A DNA stretch of 64,000 bases from Bactrocera neohumeralis (Eukaryota > Arthropoda > Insecta > Diptera > Tephritidae), in assembly GCF_024586455.1 (NCBI RefSeq), contig NC_065922.1, forward strand, positions 34,654,089 through 34,718,088, read 5' to 3'. Below the pieces are notes generated by a model. It did no database searches. It was not told where the DNA came from and was given only the letters and a program-made list of their open reading frames with translations. A program made the translations under genes and the position numbers. Positions 33,770 through 46,019 of the stretch are shown here, piece by piece (position 1 is the first letter of the stretch; each line of letters begins with the position of its first letter).

Positions 33770-34755
33770 AGAAAAAGTGTCATTGCTGGTAAGTTCTCGG
33801 CTTGGTGACAACTCACGTTGGGGAAAGCGAAACTGTGAATGTCTCTAAAATGCGCAACCCAGTTAACTTTAATAGAGTAATACTAGGACGGCATCATGAC
33901 ATCATGTTAATCAAATAATTATGGCATGCAAAAATTATGGAAACATTTTGGGTAAAGCAGCTATAAGCCTTTGGTTAGTATGCCACAAGTTAGAAATGAA
34001 TTTTTATTATTACGACAACAGTTTTATAATAAAAACATCTAGTCATGAACTCGGCTGTGACTTCTCTACTTACTTTTATGCTTCATAAGAGCAAGTGGCT
34101 TATACCAGTTTAAAACATATAGATTTACCTAAATATTGTAACTAAGATTTTAAACAGTAACAGTATTTTCTGATGCCAAATTTAGAACACTAGTTGTAAA
34201 TTAGTGGTAGTTTGTTTTCAGTTCATTTCGACATACTGCTGTTGCTTACGCTTCATAATAAGTCTTTGTTCATACTACAGTGAAACATTACTTTTGTAAA
34301 GAAAATCCTCTTAGCCTTGCTGTCTTGCGGTAGGTCTCAGATCACACAACTGTTTGCCGCACTCAGACTTACAAACTTTCGTTGTTGCTCTATTCTACGA
34401 ACTTTCACCGGTAACAGGTGTGCTATATAAGCGTAAATTACTTGAAGCTCTTCAGTTTTAGAATCTGTTTATTTAAATCTTGGAATTTTCATTGCATTTA
34501 ACCTGCGATGCATACTACTTTTGACTTGTAATGGTTGTTTTAACAGCAACTTAGTTGTAATATTTCTGTGTACAACTTTTATCGTAATGATTATATTTTA
34601 TTTTGATGTGGATGTTACAGTTTTTGTTTGCTTAAAGAAAAGTTCTTTATGGTGTTTTGACTTCATAAACATAAGTCGCCGTTTTTTAGAACACGTTGGT
34701 GCCACAACATTATAGACGAAATAGGGATTTATTTGAATTTTTCTCATGCAAGTGT
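33770..34755. other. Unannotated stretch
   Basis: No gene is recognised. Positions 34320-34430 weakly resemble 9650-9760. Confidence 0.35.
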
Positions 34756-34759
34756 AACA

Positions 34760-34985
34760 CTAGCGTCAATCAGTTCCATGCTATTACAAGTCTCGTAGCG
34801 CTAGTAATACAACTGCTAACTAATTTTTGCATTGCTTGCAGTTATATTTTACAATACAATATTATAACAATACAAGTGTATCCCCTCAACGAAAGTGCAA
34901 CCCATAAATAGCTCGCATGATCGACTGCCTGTCACCGTATGAGCGGAAAAACACATTCTAAAATAAAACAACATTCACGAAGTAA
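34760..34985 (-). repeat. Duplicated block C2
   Basis: Positions 34840-34965 align with C3 46095-46255: 'cagttatattttacaa' with 'cagttatagtttgcaa', 'caacgaaagtgcaacc' with 'caatgaaagcagcc', and 'cgactgcctgtcaccg' with 'cggctgcctgccaccg'. The block is then cut off by the mariner element that starts near 34990. Confidence 0.65.
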
Positions 34986-34989
34986 GCTT

Positions 34990-35880
34990 CCTAAGTAATT
35001 TCCGGAAAGTAATTGGATTGAGTCGATTTAAAAAAATTTATTGAACCAATTACAATTCTTTAAAAACTTTCAAAATAGGCTCTTTCTGCGTCAATGTAGC
35101 GCTGCCAGCGTGATTTCCAAGCATTGAAGGCGTAACGGAAGGCATTCCCCGCAATAGCCTTGAGAGCCGAGGTGCATCATGCTTGGATCCCCTATGTCGT
35201 CGCAAAACTCAGAAGCCTGGGGATCACACTCACAGATGTGACTTGCTGACGAGTCATGGACTTGTGGTTACGATATTCAAAAATTGGAGGTCACTTTCAC
35301 ACATGTTCAAATTTCTGTTCGTGCATCACACCTTGCGCATGTTCAAGTGCACCGTCACTACGTCATGAACCACAGATTTTGATAAATTTAACATCTCTGC
35401 AACTAAATGAATACATAGTCGATGGTCTGAGTTCAAAACCTTGCGGACATGAGTCACATTGTCGGTGTTTGTTGAAGTCGTAGGTTTCCCAGCACAATCT
35501 TCATCAGCACTCTCTTCCCGGCCCTCTGAAAAGGCCGGCTGCCACCGAAACACACCATTTCTTGCTAAAGCAGCAACTGCGTAAGCCTGCTTGATCATAT
35601 CAAACGTCTCTTTCGCAGATTTGCCGAGTTTCGCACAGAATTAAATAATTTAATCGCGTACATCTTCTCTAAAGAACGCTGCATTTTCGGTTTGCAGCAC
35701 TCACAGACAAAAGTTGCGCGAAAATTTTTGTGCTGACTCTTTAGGTGCTCAGAGACAACTAACCAGCCGCTCGTTCGTTAGCTTGGAACGCCCTCTACCG
35801 AGTCCAGTTGGTGCTAGTATGCTACGAAGTACAGTCGCGGCGGAAGAAAAGCAGTCTCATTACTTTCCGGACAAACCCTG
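34990..35880 (-). mobile_element. Mariner element, defective
   Basis: The right inverted repeat, read inward, is CAGGGTTTGTCCGGAAAGTAAT. The left one keeps only TCCGGAAAGTAAT at 35001-35013. A TA follows the right end at 35881. The transposase is on the minus strand and internally damaged. The element interrupts duplicated block C2. Confidence 0.85.
35040..35640 (-). pseudogene. Mariner transposase relic
   Basis: The frame at 35326-35598 is the N-terminal DNA-binding part: MIKQAYAVAALARNGVFRWQ, then FSEGREESADED and a GKPTTS linker, NVTHVRKVLNSDHRL, and LVAEMLNLSKSVVHDVV as the second helix-turn-helix. It ends at MRKV, where mariner transposases continue into the catalytic core. The core is frame-shifted and shortened. 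The extreme C-terminus, AFNAWKSRWQRYIDAERAYFE, can be read near 35075-35145. No catalytic Asp triad remains. Confidence 0.85.
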
Positions 35881-35884
35881 TATT

Positions 35885-36295
35885 AAATCGTTTCTTTAAG
35901 AACTCCACTGCCTCGCTCCACTATGGCCAACCAGCTATTCTTCCTAATCACTCATCTGCAGGGTAAATTATGTGTACATCGCTTTCTTTATTAATTGACG
36001 GCGTAGCTACTAATCTTCATTACCATCTCAGCCTTATGTACATACACTCTCCGCCCTGCTTCGATGTCACACTTGTCTTTCGGTCCCTTTGAAAGTTCAT
36101 TTCAAACTCAATTTCGGGTTTATTCAATTATTATCTTTTTAAACGCTTGTTATTGCGATGCGTTTGTATCATAGGTCATTTGCTTTGCTTGAAGACGTTT
36201 GGTGTCATACCAGAAGTTAACTGGTAGATTTCATTGTTAAGTAAATTGAGACATTAAATGCGATTACACTTACACTTTTGGTTATATGTATACCC
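35885..36295. other. Unannotated spacer
   Basis: No gene or repeat is recognised. Confidence 0.4.
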
Positions 36296-36298
36296 ATA

Positions 36299-36400
36299 AA
36301 TATCTCTATATATAAGTATATTATATATACATATATATATATATAATTACATATATATTTATATATTTATATAAGCATATATATATTTAAGTATATTATA
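36299..36400. repeat. AT-dinucleotide-rich low-complexity run
   Basis: Imperfect TA/TATA repeats throughout, including ATATATATATATA near 36331-36345. Confidence 0.9.
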
Positions 36401-36830
36401 AGTCTGGTCTTCTTTGCTCTTTCTCCTTTAATTTTCCTAATTTAGATACCACTACTTTCACAATTGCTGTGGTTATATTTGTTAGGCCAAGTTTCATAGC
36501 ATCACACAGCACAGCATTTATTCATGTTTATTGAAAAAATTTTTTGTGGTTTCACTGCTGAGAATTTCATAAAGTTCGCCGAAAGACATGCTTCCCAAGA
36601 TTTTGCTCGGTTTTCTGGTCTGCTGACTGGAAGCTCCAGTTACTGGCTCTGCTAGCGCAAGCCGAAAACACATTTGTAAATGTTTTGCAAGCTCCTGTAT
36701 ATGTAATACTATGAATGCGCAATTTAGTGTGTGTGCGGTGCGTTGGAAATCTATATTTGACCTTTTCGTCGTCTTTGCTCTGCTGAAAGTCTAAAGTTCT
36801 GGTTCGCAGAAGTTTATGTTGGAAAATGAT
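36400..36830 (-). repeat. Duplicated block D2 (partner D1)
   Basis: See D1 for the shared segments. This copy lacks 7 bases of D1 between TCAGCAGAC and the LYE tail. On the minus strand the last bases before TCAGCAGAC are 'gcttccag', a good acceptor shape. Similarity continues past the stop through 'aatataaccacag', so conservation is not limited to any frame. Confidence 0.6.
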
Positions 36831-37650
36831 TGGGTACCAATTAAAGTAGCTATTTCGGTTACAACGATTTATCGTTGTATATTACGTCATGTATGAATGA
36901 GTGTTTTGTCTGTGAAAATTGTCTACTCCTGTTTCAATTATTCAGCTAATTTGAATTTAATAGTGAGTAGTTGACAGGAAAAATAGTTTCGAAATAATAC
37001 CACATATTCTGTAAGGGCGTTAAAAATAAATATAATATGCTACAAATTAAATAGATTCTTTTTCATCTCAATTTAAAAACCTTGATTTCTCTATATTGCA
37101 ATTCGTTTAGACGGTACATTTATTTTCACAATAAATTGCTTTGTTAGTTGAACTGTCATTGCAAAAAGTTAGACAGGACAGTTAACATGCGGCATTAGCG
37201 ACAAATTCGAGCAGTAATTATATTACATTTAAGCTATTTGCTGCAATAGTTTGTAAACGCTATGCTATCCATTAGAACAATTTCTAAGAGATATAAATTT
37301 TGTTGTTTAGAGTCTACCCTCGAGGTCAATAATGTATGTGACTTCAAATTTCGGATGTTTTGTTTAATACTCACTGAGTTGAATTTTATGTTCCGCAAGT
37401 CCCTAAAAAGCAGTCATCATTTGTACTTTACTTAGTTATTCACATCATAATACAATTTTTCTCATACGTTGGTACGCTAGTACAATATATGAAATTTCGT
37501 ATTGTATCGTTGTTTCTATAAAAACCCTTTTTTTTTTTATTATATTTTATGAAATTGACTGAAGGTTTTAATCAGTCAGTATACAGACTTTAGAAGCACT
37601 GATATACATACACACATAATTTTATCTCCATTTAGACTTTTTGGTGTACT
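36831..37650. other. Unannotated AT-rich stretch
   Basis: No gene or repeat is recognised. Confidence 0.4.
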
Positions 37651-37658
37651 TTTCACTG

Positions 37659-37801
37659 AGTGATGTAAATTACCTCTAACAATCTTTTAGTATGAGATAC
37701 ATGTTTTTTGATGTTTTTTATGATTGAGCCAGAAAATCATATAAAACATCAAAAAACATATATCTCATACTAAAAGAATGTTAGAGGTAATTTACATCAC
37801 T
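37659..37801. mobile_element. Near-perfect palindromic foldback element
   Basis: Two arms of about 65 bp: AGTGATGTAAATTACCTCTA onward and its reverse complement ending TAGAGGTAATTTACATCACT. They are separated by a loop of about 10 bases around 37725-37735. The arms differ at very few positions. It could be a MITE or an RNA hairpin source. No target duplication longer than a couple of bases is obvious. Confidence 0.85.
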
Positions 37802-37809
37802 AAAGGGTT

Positions 37810-38790
37810 GAGAATTGTTAAAAATTTTGGTATTTGATTTTTAGTAGGATAAATGCAAATGATATTAGTTTTGTCATGACCTTTGCTTTATCAATATTTT
37901 ATTTCACCAATACTCGTAGTTAATTTGCAGCTTTCTTTTGTTTAGCACCACTAATTCAGATTTCACCTTTTCACAAAAAGGTTCACGGCTTTTCAATAGA
38001 AACCAAACCCCGAAACCATGGTCCTAAGTTGAAATATGCATTCGATATATATGACAAAATAAAGAAGGATTTCTGATTAAATAGCTTAATTAATTTTTCT
38101 TTTGCGGTTTAAGAACTGCTGCTTAAACATTATATACGTGGACAATTCCGGAGGTCATTAATATATTATTTAGTATTCTAACGAATTTCAATGTTAATTA
38201 TAGACATATGTATGTACATAATGTATCATGTGAAAAAGTCTTGATATTACTGACATATTAGTTGATGAAATTCTAGATTATGAATGACATAAATATAAAT
38301 AGTTTAATTTCTGGAGAGCATTTGGGTAATTAACAGATAATTATTCAATTAACATGCTCATACTTATACCTATGTTATCCAGGTTAATTATATGTATATA
38401 CGCTCGTTATTAGGGAGTATAATTTTGTGTGTGGTTATTCAAATAAGTATATTATTCAGATATTATTAATGCTTTTAATTCGCTTCCTTTGATCTGATTA
38501 CAAGTATATAGTATTGTTAGTTCATTAGCTATGATCTCGTGAAGGTATTTGGTGTCAAAGCTGAAATTTTACTTGTTTTCCCTCATTACTTAAAGCTAAT
38601 GGCGATTAGTAGCATTGCGTAAACAAATATTTTTTAACCTGACCAATAAGCTATAGCCTTAAGGATATCAGATAAACTTGAAGTCTTTTTAAAACTTTAG
38701 TACTTTATGGATTAAAGAAAGGCGCGGATGCAACTAACGACACATTTGTCTGCTATAAAACTCGTTAACGCAAACAAGCGGCGACACAGC
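37810..38790. other. Unannotated AT-rich stretch
   Basis: No gene or repeat is recognised. Confidence 0.4.
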
Positions 38791-38799
38791 CTCTTACAC

Positions 38800-39260
38800 T
38801 CATATACGTCATGTCTTACAACTGCATGAACATACGCGCAAATGTCAGCGAAGTAATTACCGACGGGCAGGAAATAAGGAAAGATAACGCATATGGGTGC
38901 TTGTTACTAATTTCCTTTCCAATATGTTTGCGAATATACGATTTTGCAGTAAACGAATATGGCGCACTCTCCCTTACATAGGCATTTACAAATGTACACA
39001 CGCCTGTTCCAAACTCTGTACATCGCTGCGTATACGTAATCGACTGAGTAGACATTTATATGTGATAGCTACATATGTGCCTACATGTTTGAGTGAGTTT
39101 GTGTGATATTTTAAATCACCAATTTATTTAAATGGATTCCTATGTACAGTTTTTATAACTGTCAAATTATTTAATCGGCAATTAGGAATCGGTAATTTTG
39201 ACAGACGGTATACCTTTGAGTTTTTCTTAGAAGTACCTTACTCACTTAAGACAGCGGGCA
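38800..39260 (-). repeat. Duplicated block E2 (partner E1)
   Basis: Same order of matches as E1, with block D2 2.4 kb upstream in plus coordinates, as D1 precedes E1 by 1.7 kb. A 79-codon minus-strand frame at 38816-39055 has no counterpart frame in E1. Confidence 0.5.
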
Positions 39261-39264
39261 AATA

Positions 39265-39440
39265 AAGCAAAAAAATCGACCGATCAAGTCCTTATATAGT
39301 AAACTTTTTTATTTGGCAAGTTATCATCACAAAATTTGATTGATCAAGATCAAGATAAAGAACTTTTCATAAAAAAAAAATACTTCTATGTAGGGTATTA
39401 CAGCTTTGTACAGCCGAAGTTAACTTTGTTGTTTTTCCAC
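39265..39440 (+). repeat. Dispersed repeat family B, 3' part
   Basis: Ends 'gggtattacagctttgtaca', then 'gccgaagttaact', matching the family's 3' terminus, preceded by a poly-A run. Confidence 0.7.
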
Positions 39441-39444
39441 TTAA

Positions 39445-40240
39445 TAAGTTTCTGCTTTCTGCTTGGATGAAACCTCGAATTTTCATTTATGTTCTGATAT
39501 GTAAACATCAAAACGTCAACGATGTCGACGTCCAACACTTGCTGCACGACACTAATTACGACGTGCTGGTATGTGATTAATGTTTTTTGTTGTTATAAGG
39601 GATATATCCATAGTGAAAACAGCATCAGCGAGAGTTGGTGAGGACAGAATAGCACAAACAATAGACGATAAGGTAGTTGTCGACGTTATTTACTTTTGTG
39701 CATGAAAAACCAACAATGTTGATTGGCATGCGGGTAGTGGTCAGCACAATTGTTCTATTTTCCATTACTATTCTCTACATTAAGTACAGAGTAAACAGCA
39801 ACAAGACAGATAAGACATGTCAACAGCAAATAGTAGACGCATGAGTATCATATATGAAAATGAAAAAAAACCTGTCTCTTACTTCATAAGAGGATATGTC
39901 AGCATATACGAAGTATATGTACATATATGAAATGAAATGAATCGAATAGAGGTGATGAGATGTGAGTAAAAGTTTCTTTAGCAGCATCAAATTAGAGTGA
40001 AATTGGAAATAATATACGGATTATTTACCTACGAGATATGTATTTCACTAAAAATAGTTAACTTCTTTCGAAATTTAAATTACAAACTTATTTGTGTTAT
40101 CTTTTTGTTAAATATATATAAATCAAGTTATTTTTGGTAGTTTTTCAATTTGAAACAAGAATAAAAAATTCAAATAACCAAAGTTTAAGAAATATCTTAA
40201 TTTGAGCTGAGAATGATTTTTTTTATTATAAAATTTATAT
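39445..40240. other. Unannotated stretch
   Basis: No gene is recognised. Confidence 0.4.
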
Positions 40241-40246
40241 AAATTA

Positions 40247-40711
40247 CACCGGTCAACAAAAAAATATTTTTTTTGGGGTTTCTGTTCTCATGCTTTAATT
40301 CTGATTCTAGACATTGAAAAACACTTAAATATTAATCTTTAGTTCTTTAAGTTTTCTTTCGGCTGATCTACATCGATAAGTATATTTGGGGTTTGATACG
40401 AGAGAGCTCATATGAGCATAAAAGAAATACAAAAAATATTCACTTTTAGACAGTAATTTCTTATTATTTTACATTTATATATTATTGTTTAGCATACATC
40501 TTGAATAAAAACGACTCTTGTATCTAAAAAAAAGTTTTCTAATTATAATCTATAGTGAAATTGTAGAAAAAATATAAAAATCATCGAAAAATTGTTCTGA
40601 TTTCTACGAAAGCAAACTTTAACCGGAAAAAAATTGTTTCCTTATTTTTGTCATAGGAGAAACTAAAATTTAACATGTAGATGTCAGACCCAAAAATCAT
40701 GTTGACCGGTG
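40247..40711. mobile_element. MITE-like element with CACCGGTCAACA ends, TTA target
   Basis: CACCGGTCAACA at 40247-40258 and its exact reverse complement at 40700-40711, with a further shared TTGGG segment inside. TTA precedes the left end (40244-40246) and follows the right end (40712-40714). A 3-bp TTA duplication is typical of PIF/Harbinger-type elements; this assignment is inference. The 465-bp interior is AT-rich and non-coding. Confidence 0.8.
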
Positions 40712-40714
40712 TTA

Positions 40715-41490
40715 TCCAAGATGGAATTGGTTACATACATATATTTTTACAAATTATTGCAGAATTTTTAGAAGTTTTTATTTTTGTGTGCCCTTCTTGA
40801 AAGTAGACGTAATCATATAAGGTTTGCTTAAATTTCATTAAAAATATGTACTGTTCTTTACACATTACAATGCACTGTAATGTGAGAGACAAACTTTACT
40901 ATTAAAATTTCGGTGAAAATTAATTATATTATGTATACACTGAATGACTTTCCTTATCAGTTTTATTCGCCTTTTGGTATTTGAATGTGTTTTGAATAGC
41001 ATTGGAGTGGAAAATACACATCAACTGAAGTTTACTTTGTTATTTTCGCTAACCAAAATATAAATCCATTATTTACCTTTATGAATTATCTTACACTCAT
41101 ATACAAATACTTGTGTTTACACGACTTTAGTGCCTTGCTGCTGAATTAAAGACGCCCGTGGCTATGTGCATACCAAAAGGGTGATTTATTTGGCTTTGTA
41201 CTAGAGTAATATGAAGGCAAATTTATTTCATAAATGTAATAAGGTTAATGCGATTTCGTTCAAAGCAAAAATCGTTGAACTGAAAGTTTCTACTTTTTTG
41301 TCAATATTTTGTAGTGAGCTTTATAAAGAAGATGTCGGAAAACTTGTTGATTGCAGAAAAAGTAATAAAAGGAAAAGCCTTAAGGCGGGCATACCTAAAC
41401 AGAGAGAAAATTTTCAAAACTTGGCAAAGTTGTTGCGAGCTTTATAAAATCATATAGAAAATAATTTTAGCTGTTGAAAGATGTACGCTT
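40715..41490. other. Unannotated stretch
   Basis: The 78-codon frame at 41211-41447 has no recognisable motif. Nothing else is seen. Confidence 0.35.
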
Positions 41491-41494
41491 ATGT

Positions 41495-42670
41495 CTTTAT
41501 ACCTTGAGTTTGAAATGTCAGAGACCCTATATACATGGTGATCCATTTCGAGGTTCTTTAGTTCTTTAAAGAAAAAACACAACAATTTTGGTATTTATTT
41601 TTGAAGATTACCTCTTACAAGTCCCAGATAGTCCATCCGTTGAGTTCAATATTTAATGACTCCTTCGAGCATTTCGCCTGGAAACCCACTAAACTTTAGA
41701 ACTTACAATCGATCTTGGTGGGAAATCGACGAGATCACGCGCATCAATTATAGGCATCATATCAGCGCTAACGGTCGCTATTGACGGTTATGGGCTGATG
41801 GGCATTATTTTTGAAGAAATATTGAGCGATGATTCCTCCGGCTTACAAACCAATCCAATCCGTTGTATTTTCTGGATGAAATGACAGCTCTTGAATCTCT
41901 TCAGATTGCAACAATTTTGCTTGTTTACATATCCGTTGAGCCAGAAATGGACCTCATTGTTGAACAAAATTTACCTCGAAAACGTCGGATTTTCTTGTAA
42001 CTTTTCAAGAGCCTTTAGAGCGTAGCGATGTCGCTTGAGAAGGTCGAGCGGCTTCAGTGCTTGTACAAGTATGTGCTGTATTTTGTATGCTTTCAGTTTA
42101 AGTTCTCAACGTAAAACACCAGGTCGTTCAATACGCCAGTCTCAGCTAAATCTGCTATATTTTCTTCACTGCTTACTGGACTTGGTATATTCGGTCAAAC
42201 ATTATCTAGTAATGAATGCTGGGCCTCAAGATGGGGGATGGTGTTGCGAATAGTACACTTTGTAGGCCGATTATGTTGACCATAAGTTGAGCGAAGCGCG
42301 CGAAACACTTTGTCTACAAAACGTAAACATTCATAATACAGTTGAAAAATTTGTAACCAAAATTCGGTGGTAAGTCCTTCAGTGATGAAATGCCAAACAA
42401 TACTGAACAAAAATGACATGCCAGCTTGACACTACCCATGCGTGATCTATCAAATAAAGGCTATTAAAAAAGTACCTCTATCTGGATCACCCTTTATTAC
42501 ATATTTAAATGATCAGCGTAACAAGTTGAGTCGGTTGACCATTTTCGTCCGCCCTTACCTCTGTATATACTCAAACCAGGGACCACTCTAGCTTTTAGCG
42601 ATGTCGATGTGAGATTTTTTACACGTCCTTATTTCCCCAAGGTGCTGTTTATTTGTCTACCACTTAAAAG
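41495..42670 (+). repeat. Dispersed repeat family B copy, split by a transposon
   Basis: The 5' part at 41495-41536 ends 'cagagaccctatatacat'. The family resumes at about 42495 with 'ttaaatgatcagcgtaacaag', then 'gttgagtcgg', 'gatgtcgatgtgagat' and 'ttccccaaggtgctg'. The interval 41537-42491 is the inserted element. Confidence 0.8.
41537..42491 (-). mobile_element. DDE transposon of the Tc1/mariner-like (IS630) group, defective, inserted in family B
   Basis: Inverted repeats GGTGATCC, then GAGGT, then CTTT on both ends (41537-41559 and, reversed, 42468-42491; about 18 of 23 match). Minus-strand remnants: FRALRSTYGQHNRPTKCTIRN at about 42248-42312, the helix-turn-helix region of this transposase type; FHPENTTDW and AGGIIAQYFF with PITVNSD near 41775-41870, the catalytic-domain strands; and FQAKCSKESLNI near the C-terminus at about 41645-41690. 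Stops and frameshifts are frequent. The flanks are family B on both sides. Confidence 0.8.
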
Positions 42671-42674
42671 CAGT

Positions 42675-44470
42675 ACAGCTTTGCCTGTTTTTATTTTCGG
42701 TGCTAAATATTTGTTGTTACTATTCAACAAGTGAGCTGACTTGCAATTGTGTTCATCGTCAAAATGGTGAAATAACAAGTATCTGAACACATGCAACGTA
42801 CATATGTATATACGTTTGCGTGTAATGATGTCTATAGCCTACATGTGTATTATGTACTCATGTGTGCGTGTATTTGTGAAACTAAAGTGAAAGCGAGCGT
42901 GCTTAATAACTGACGGGGTTAACAATTCAAATACCATAATGAAAGTTGTTTGAACGACTCTCAGAGTGTTGAATATCTTTTGCATTTTGAGTATCTTGCG
43001 GTGGTAGTGAAGGAAACTTTTAAAGACAAGTTAACGCACTTAATCATTTGTTTATGCAGGTGTGTTTTAAGTTCATACATGCAAATCTCAAAAAGCTACT
43101 GAAGACGAACACTTAGAAATGCTTGTACTTACAGCTGATTTATATACATCACACCCATATACCCATACAATAATTTCTTATGGTGTACTTAATACTCCAC
43201 TTTGAGATATATATTCATGTCATTTCGAAAGCTCCATATGATAGCTTTTAACGCTTTGTTGCTTGTCATATTTGGTTTAGAGCTGAAAATTGGATTCCTT
43301 ACTAAGTTAGCAAAATATCAGTTAGATAGCAGTGAGTGGGCCATGGTGTGACTTGTTGCGTTAGATGTTAGTTAACTACAAGTGGCAAGAGCGTAATTGA
43401 CTTTCACTCGGATTAAAGTGGATTTTATTAAGATTTTCAGTTGCTATATGTTGTTGCTTTGCTACGGTGTTCTTGTTTGGGATTAGACAATTTTCGTAGA
43501 GTTTGTAGGCAAAACAACTTTAAAATAAATTTGAAAGCTTACTATCAAGTTGGAAGTCTCGAAATAGATATAAGCAACCACAGAGGCCATAATCAAACCT
43601 GATGTGTTTTCTATGGTTCAAAATTGTTTTGGTGATCAAAATATTTGACCAAAATATTTGACCAAAAAAGTTTTATCACTTTTATAGCAGGCATTTCGTA
43701 GCTTGAATTGTAACCTTTAAAATTATACTAATTACAATAACGTGACGTATGTATATATTCCCACATCTTTTGCCTTAAATTAGCTAAATTTCTTTATCAG
43801 TAAAATATTACTCATACGCTACGGCAAACGTTTATATTAGACAGATGGTATTTTTGGTGGTGATACAAGAGTTAAGACAATAAAATATTTCTATAAAATT
43901 TTATTAACTAAAAATCCGTATAAAGGACCCCAAGTCCAGTTAATAAAAAAAATTTTTCCTCACCCAGCCGTAATGAGAAACCAAAATATGAAAAATATTT
44001 TTTTTTTTAATTTTAACTGAAAAGCTTATTGAGACGAAAGTACATACTGACCACTCTACGATATACAATGTTTTTCCTTTCCACTCACAGAGTTTTAGTT
44101 TCTTACCGTCAATATGAGCGCTTGTTTTATCATACTTCATCATGTATAGCTGTATAAATTTCGATATCATTTATGCGCGGTCACAGTCGACCAGCTGGTT
44201 GTCTTAAATGAAAAATATCACACGTGTCATTGTTTTTTCAGAGCGATTGTTTAAGCTGTGTGTATACATGATCTGCACATATGAAGAATACATTATTTCT
44301 TATCTTTACACTTTTTTGTCCTTTTGTTGGGAAAAAATACATTTTATATACCATTTTTTCTTTCAATTTCTCATGAAATTTGAAAGCATTAGGCAAGATG
44401 CAATTTTCAATCGAAACAGTTCCAATCGGATTACTACAGCATGTAGGTGTCACGTTCGAAAACAAGTTCT
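42675..44470. other. Unannotated stretch
   Basis: No gene is recognised. One TATTACTCATACG motif lies at about 43806-43818. A short tandem 'aaaatatttgacc' repeat lies at 43636-43664. Confidence 0.35.
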
Positions 44471-44474
44471 TGAA

Positions 44475-44600
44475 TAGTTAACTTTTTCATTTCACGAGAT
44501 ATTTTCACCAAATTTGATATGTATTATTCTCTTAGGCTGCGACATAATCTCCGAAGAAATTGATTTGATCCATTATAGCATAGAGCTGCCATATGTGTGG
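44475..44600 (+). repeat. Dispersed repeat family B, internal unit
   Basis: Contains 'cacgagatattttcaccaaatttgatatg', followed by 'ataatctccgaagaaattga', 'ttatagcatagagctgccat', the order of one internal unit of 59826-60133. Confidence 0.7.
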
Positions 44601-45654
44601 TAACTTAACTGTACTAACTTTATGACTGATAATTCACAAATCGACTACTCTGTCCATTGCAAAGTGAAAATAAAAACGACATATTAAATCTGAAATTTAT
44701 CAGCCAGCAACATTTACTTACTTGGTAAACTTGACTCGATTGTGATTGATTCAAAGCTATCAAGCAATCGAAATAAAAATAAAAAAAACTTGGCGAGAAC
44801 GTGGTTACGCAAATAAAGTAAATCATAACTAAATATAACTGCAATATATCAAATGTACCAACTGGTGCAGAAAAAGATTTTATATCACAATCACGTTTTA
44901 GTATTTTGCTACAAGGACAAGACATAGCTTCAAGAGCATTTGCTTCGATACGTGCTTAAAATAACATAAAAACCGAATTAAGAGTTGAACATATTATACA
45001 TCAGTCATGTCAAATAGTGTAAATGAAGTATTTTTTATAGTCACTTATTGAAGGAAATTGCGTTATTAAAGTTTTATCATGAATTTGCAGCTCCGTTCTA
45101 CAGGTGTCTTGTTCATCACTGCATTATATAAATAAAGTTACGACCTGATGACCATGGTTTATAAAAATGTTTAGAGGAAATGCAGCTAAGGTTTTATTCT
45201 GTAGACAGGCAAGGAATAATGGAAGCTTTTTCATTCACCACTAATGGTTATTGTTACCTTTATTGGCCTCCTTTTGCTCGCATCGCATTTACGGTCGTAC
45301 GACAATAACTGCTATGAAATATCGAATGAATGCTTCCTTAAACTTATTAAATTTATTTGTTTAGTTATAAAGAAGGTTCATTGAGAGGTTGAAATGAACT
45401 AAGGATGTTAGTTAAATAAATTGTCCAAAATTTTGAGACATATTTTCCATTACGGACGCTATTAGTCAAGTAAAGCCGATCCTTGAATTTAAATCAAATT
45501 ATGGCATGTTATGGCATCAGCTCTATAGTGTAGTTGTCATCTAATTATTACTTTCTTTGAGCTTAATGTGAATCTCAAGTCCATTAACTGTGCGGAATTA
45601 ACAATTAGCATGAATTATTGCCTAAAGATATAGTGTATTCTCAAACACATATAT

Positions 45655-45735
45655 ACTGAACGATCGGAGCAAAATGATTGCATAGAAAGTTTTTCATTTG
45701 ATGAGAAAGCTTCACGAAATTTGCAAGGGTATTTG
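45655..45735 (+). repeat. Dispersed repeat family B, short fragment
   Basis: 'ctgaacgatcgga', then 'gaaagtttttcatttgatgag' and 'cttcacgaaatttg' follow the internal unit. Nothing else is recognised in 44600-46000 apart from a segment at 45855-45877 that is identical to 53212-53234. Confidence 0.6.
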
Positions 45736-46019
45736 AAATTTACGAAAATATTGTTCAAATGGAGTCACTATAGTTTGCAGCTTTATAAAGTATTTTCTGA
45801 ATCGACCAAAGTTCTTGTAAGAAACTTTTTTAAAAAAACGCAATGCAAAATCTCATCGGTTCTTTATTTGAAACGTTTTTCAATGATGAATTTCGAAGTT
45901 TTCCCTCAAAATGCAGATACATATTTCAACCAATGAATTCAGTGGAATTAACTATAATAAGTTGTCAGTAATAATACCATGGACTAACACTTTTATTTTT
46001 TGTCACTCGGTTGCACGCA

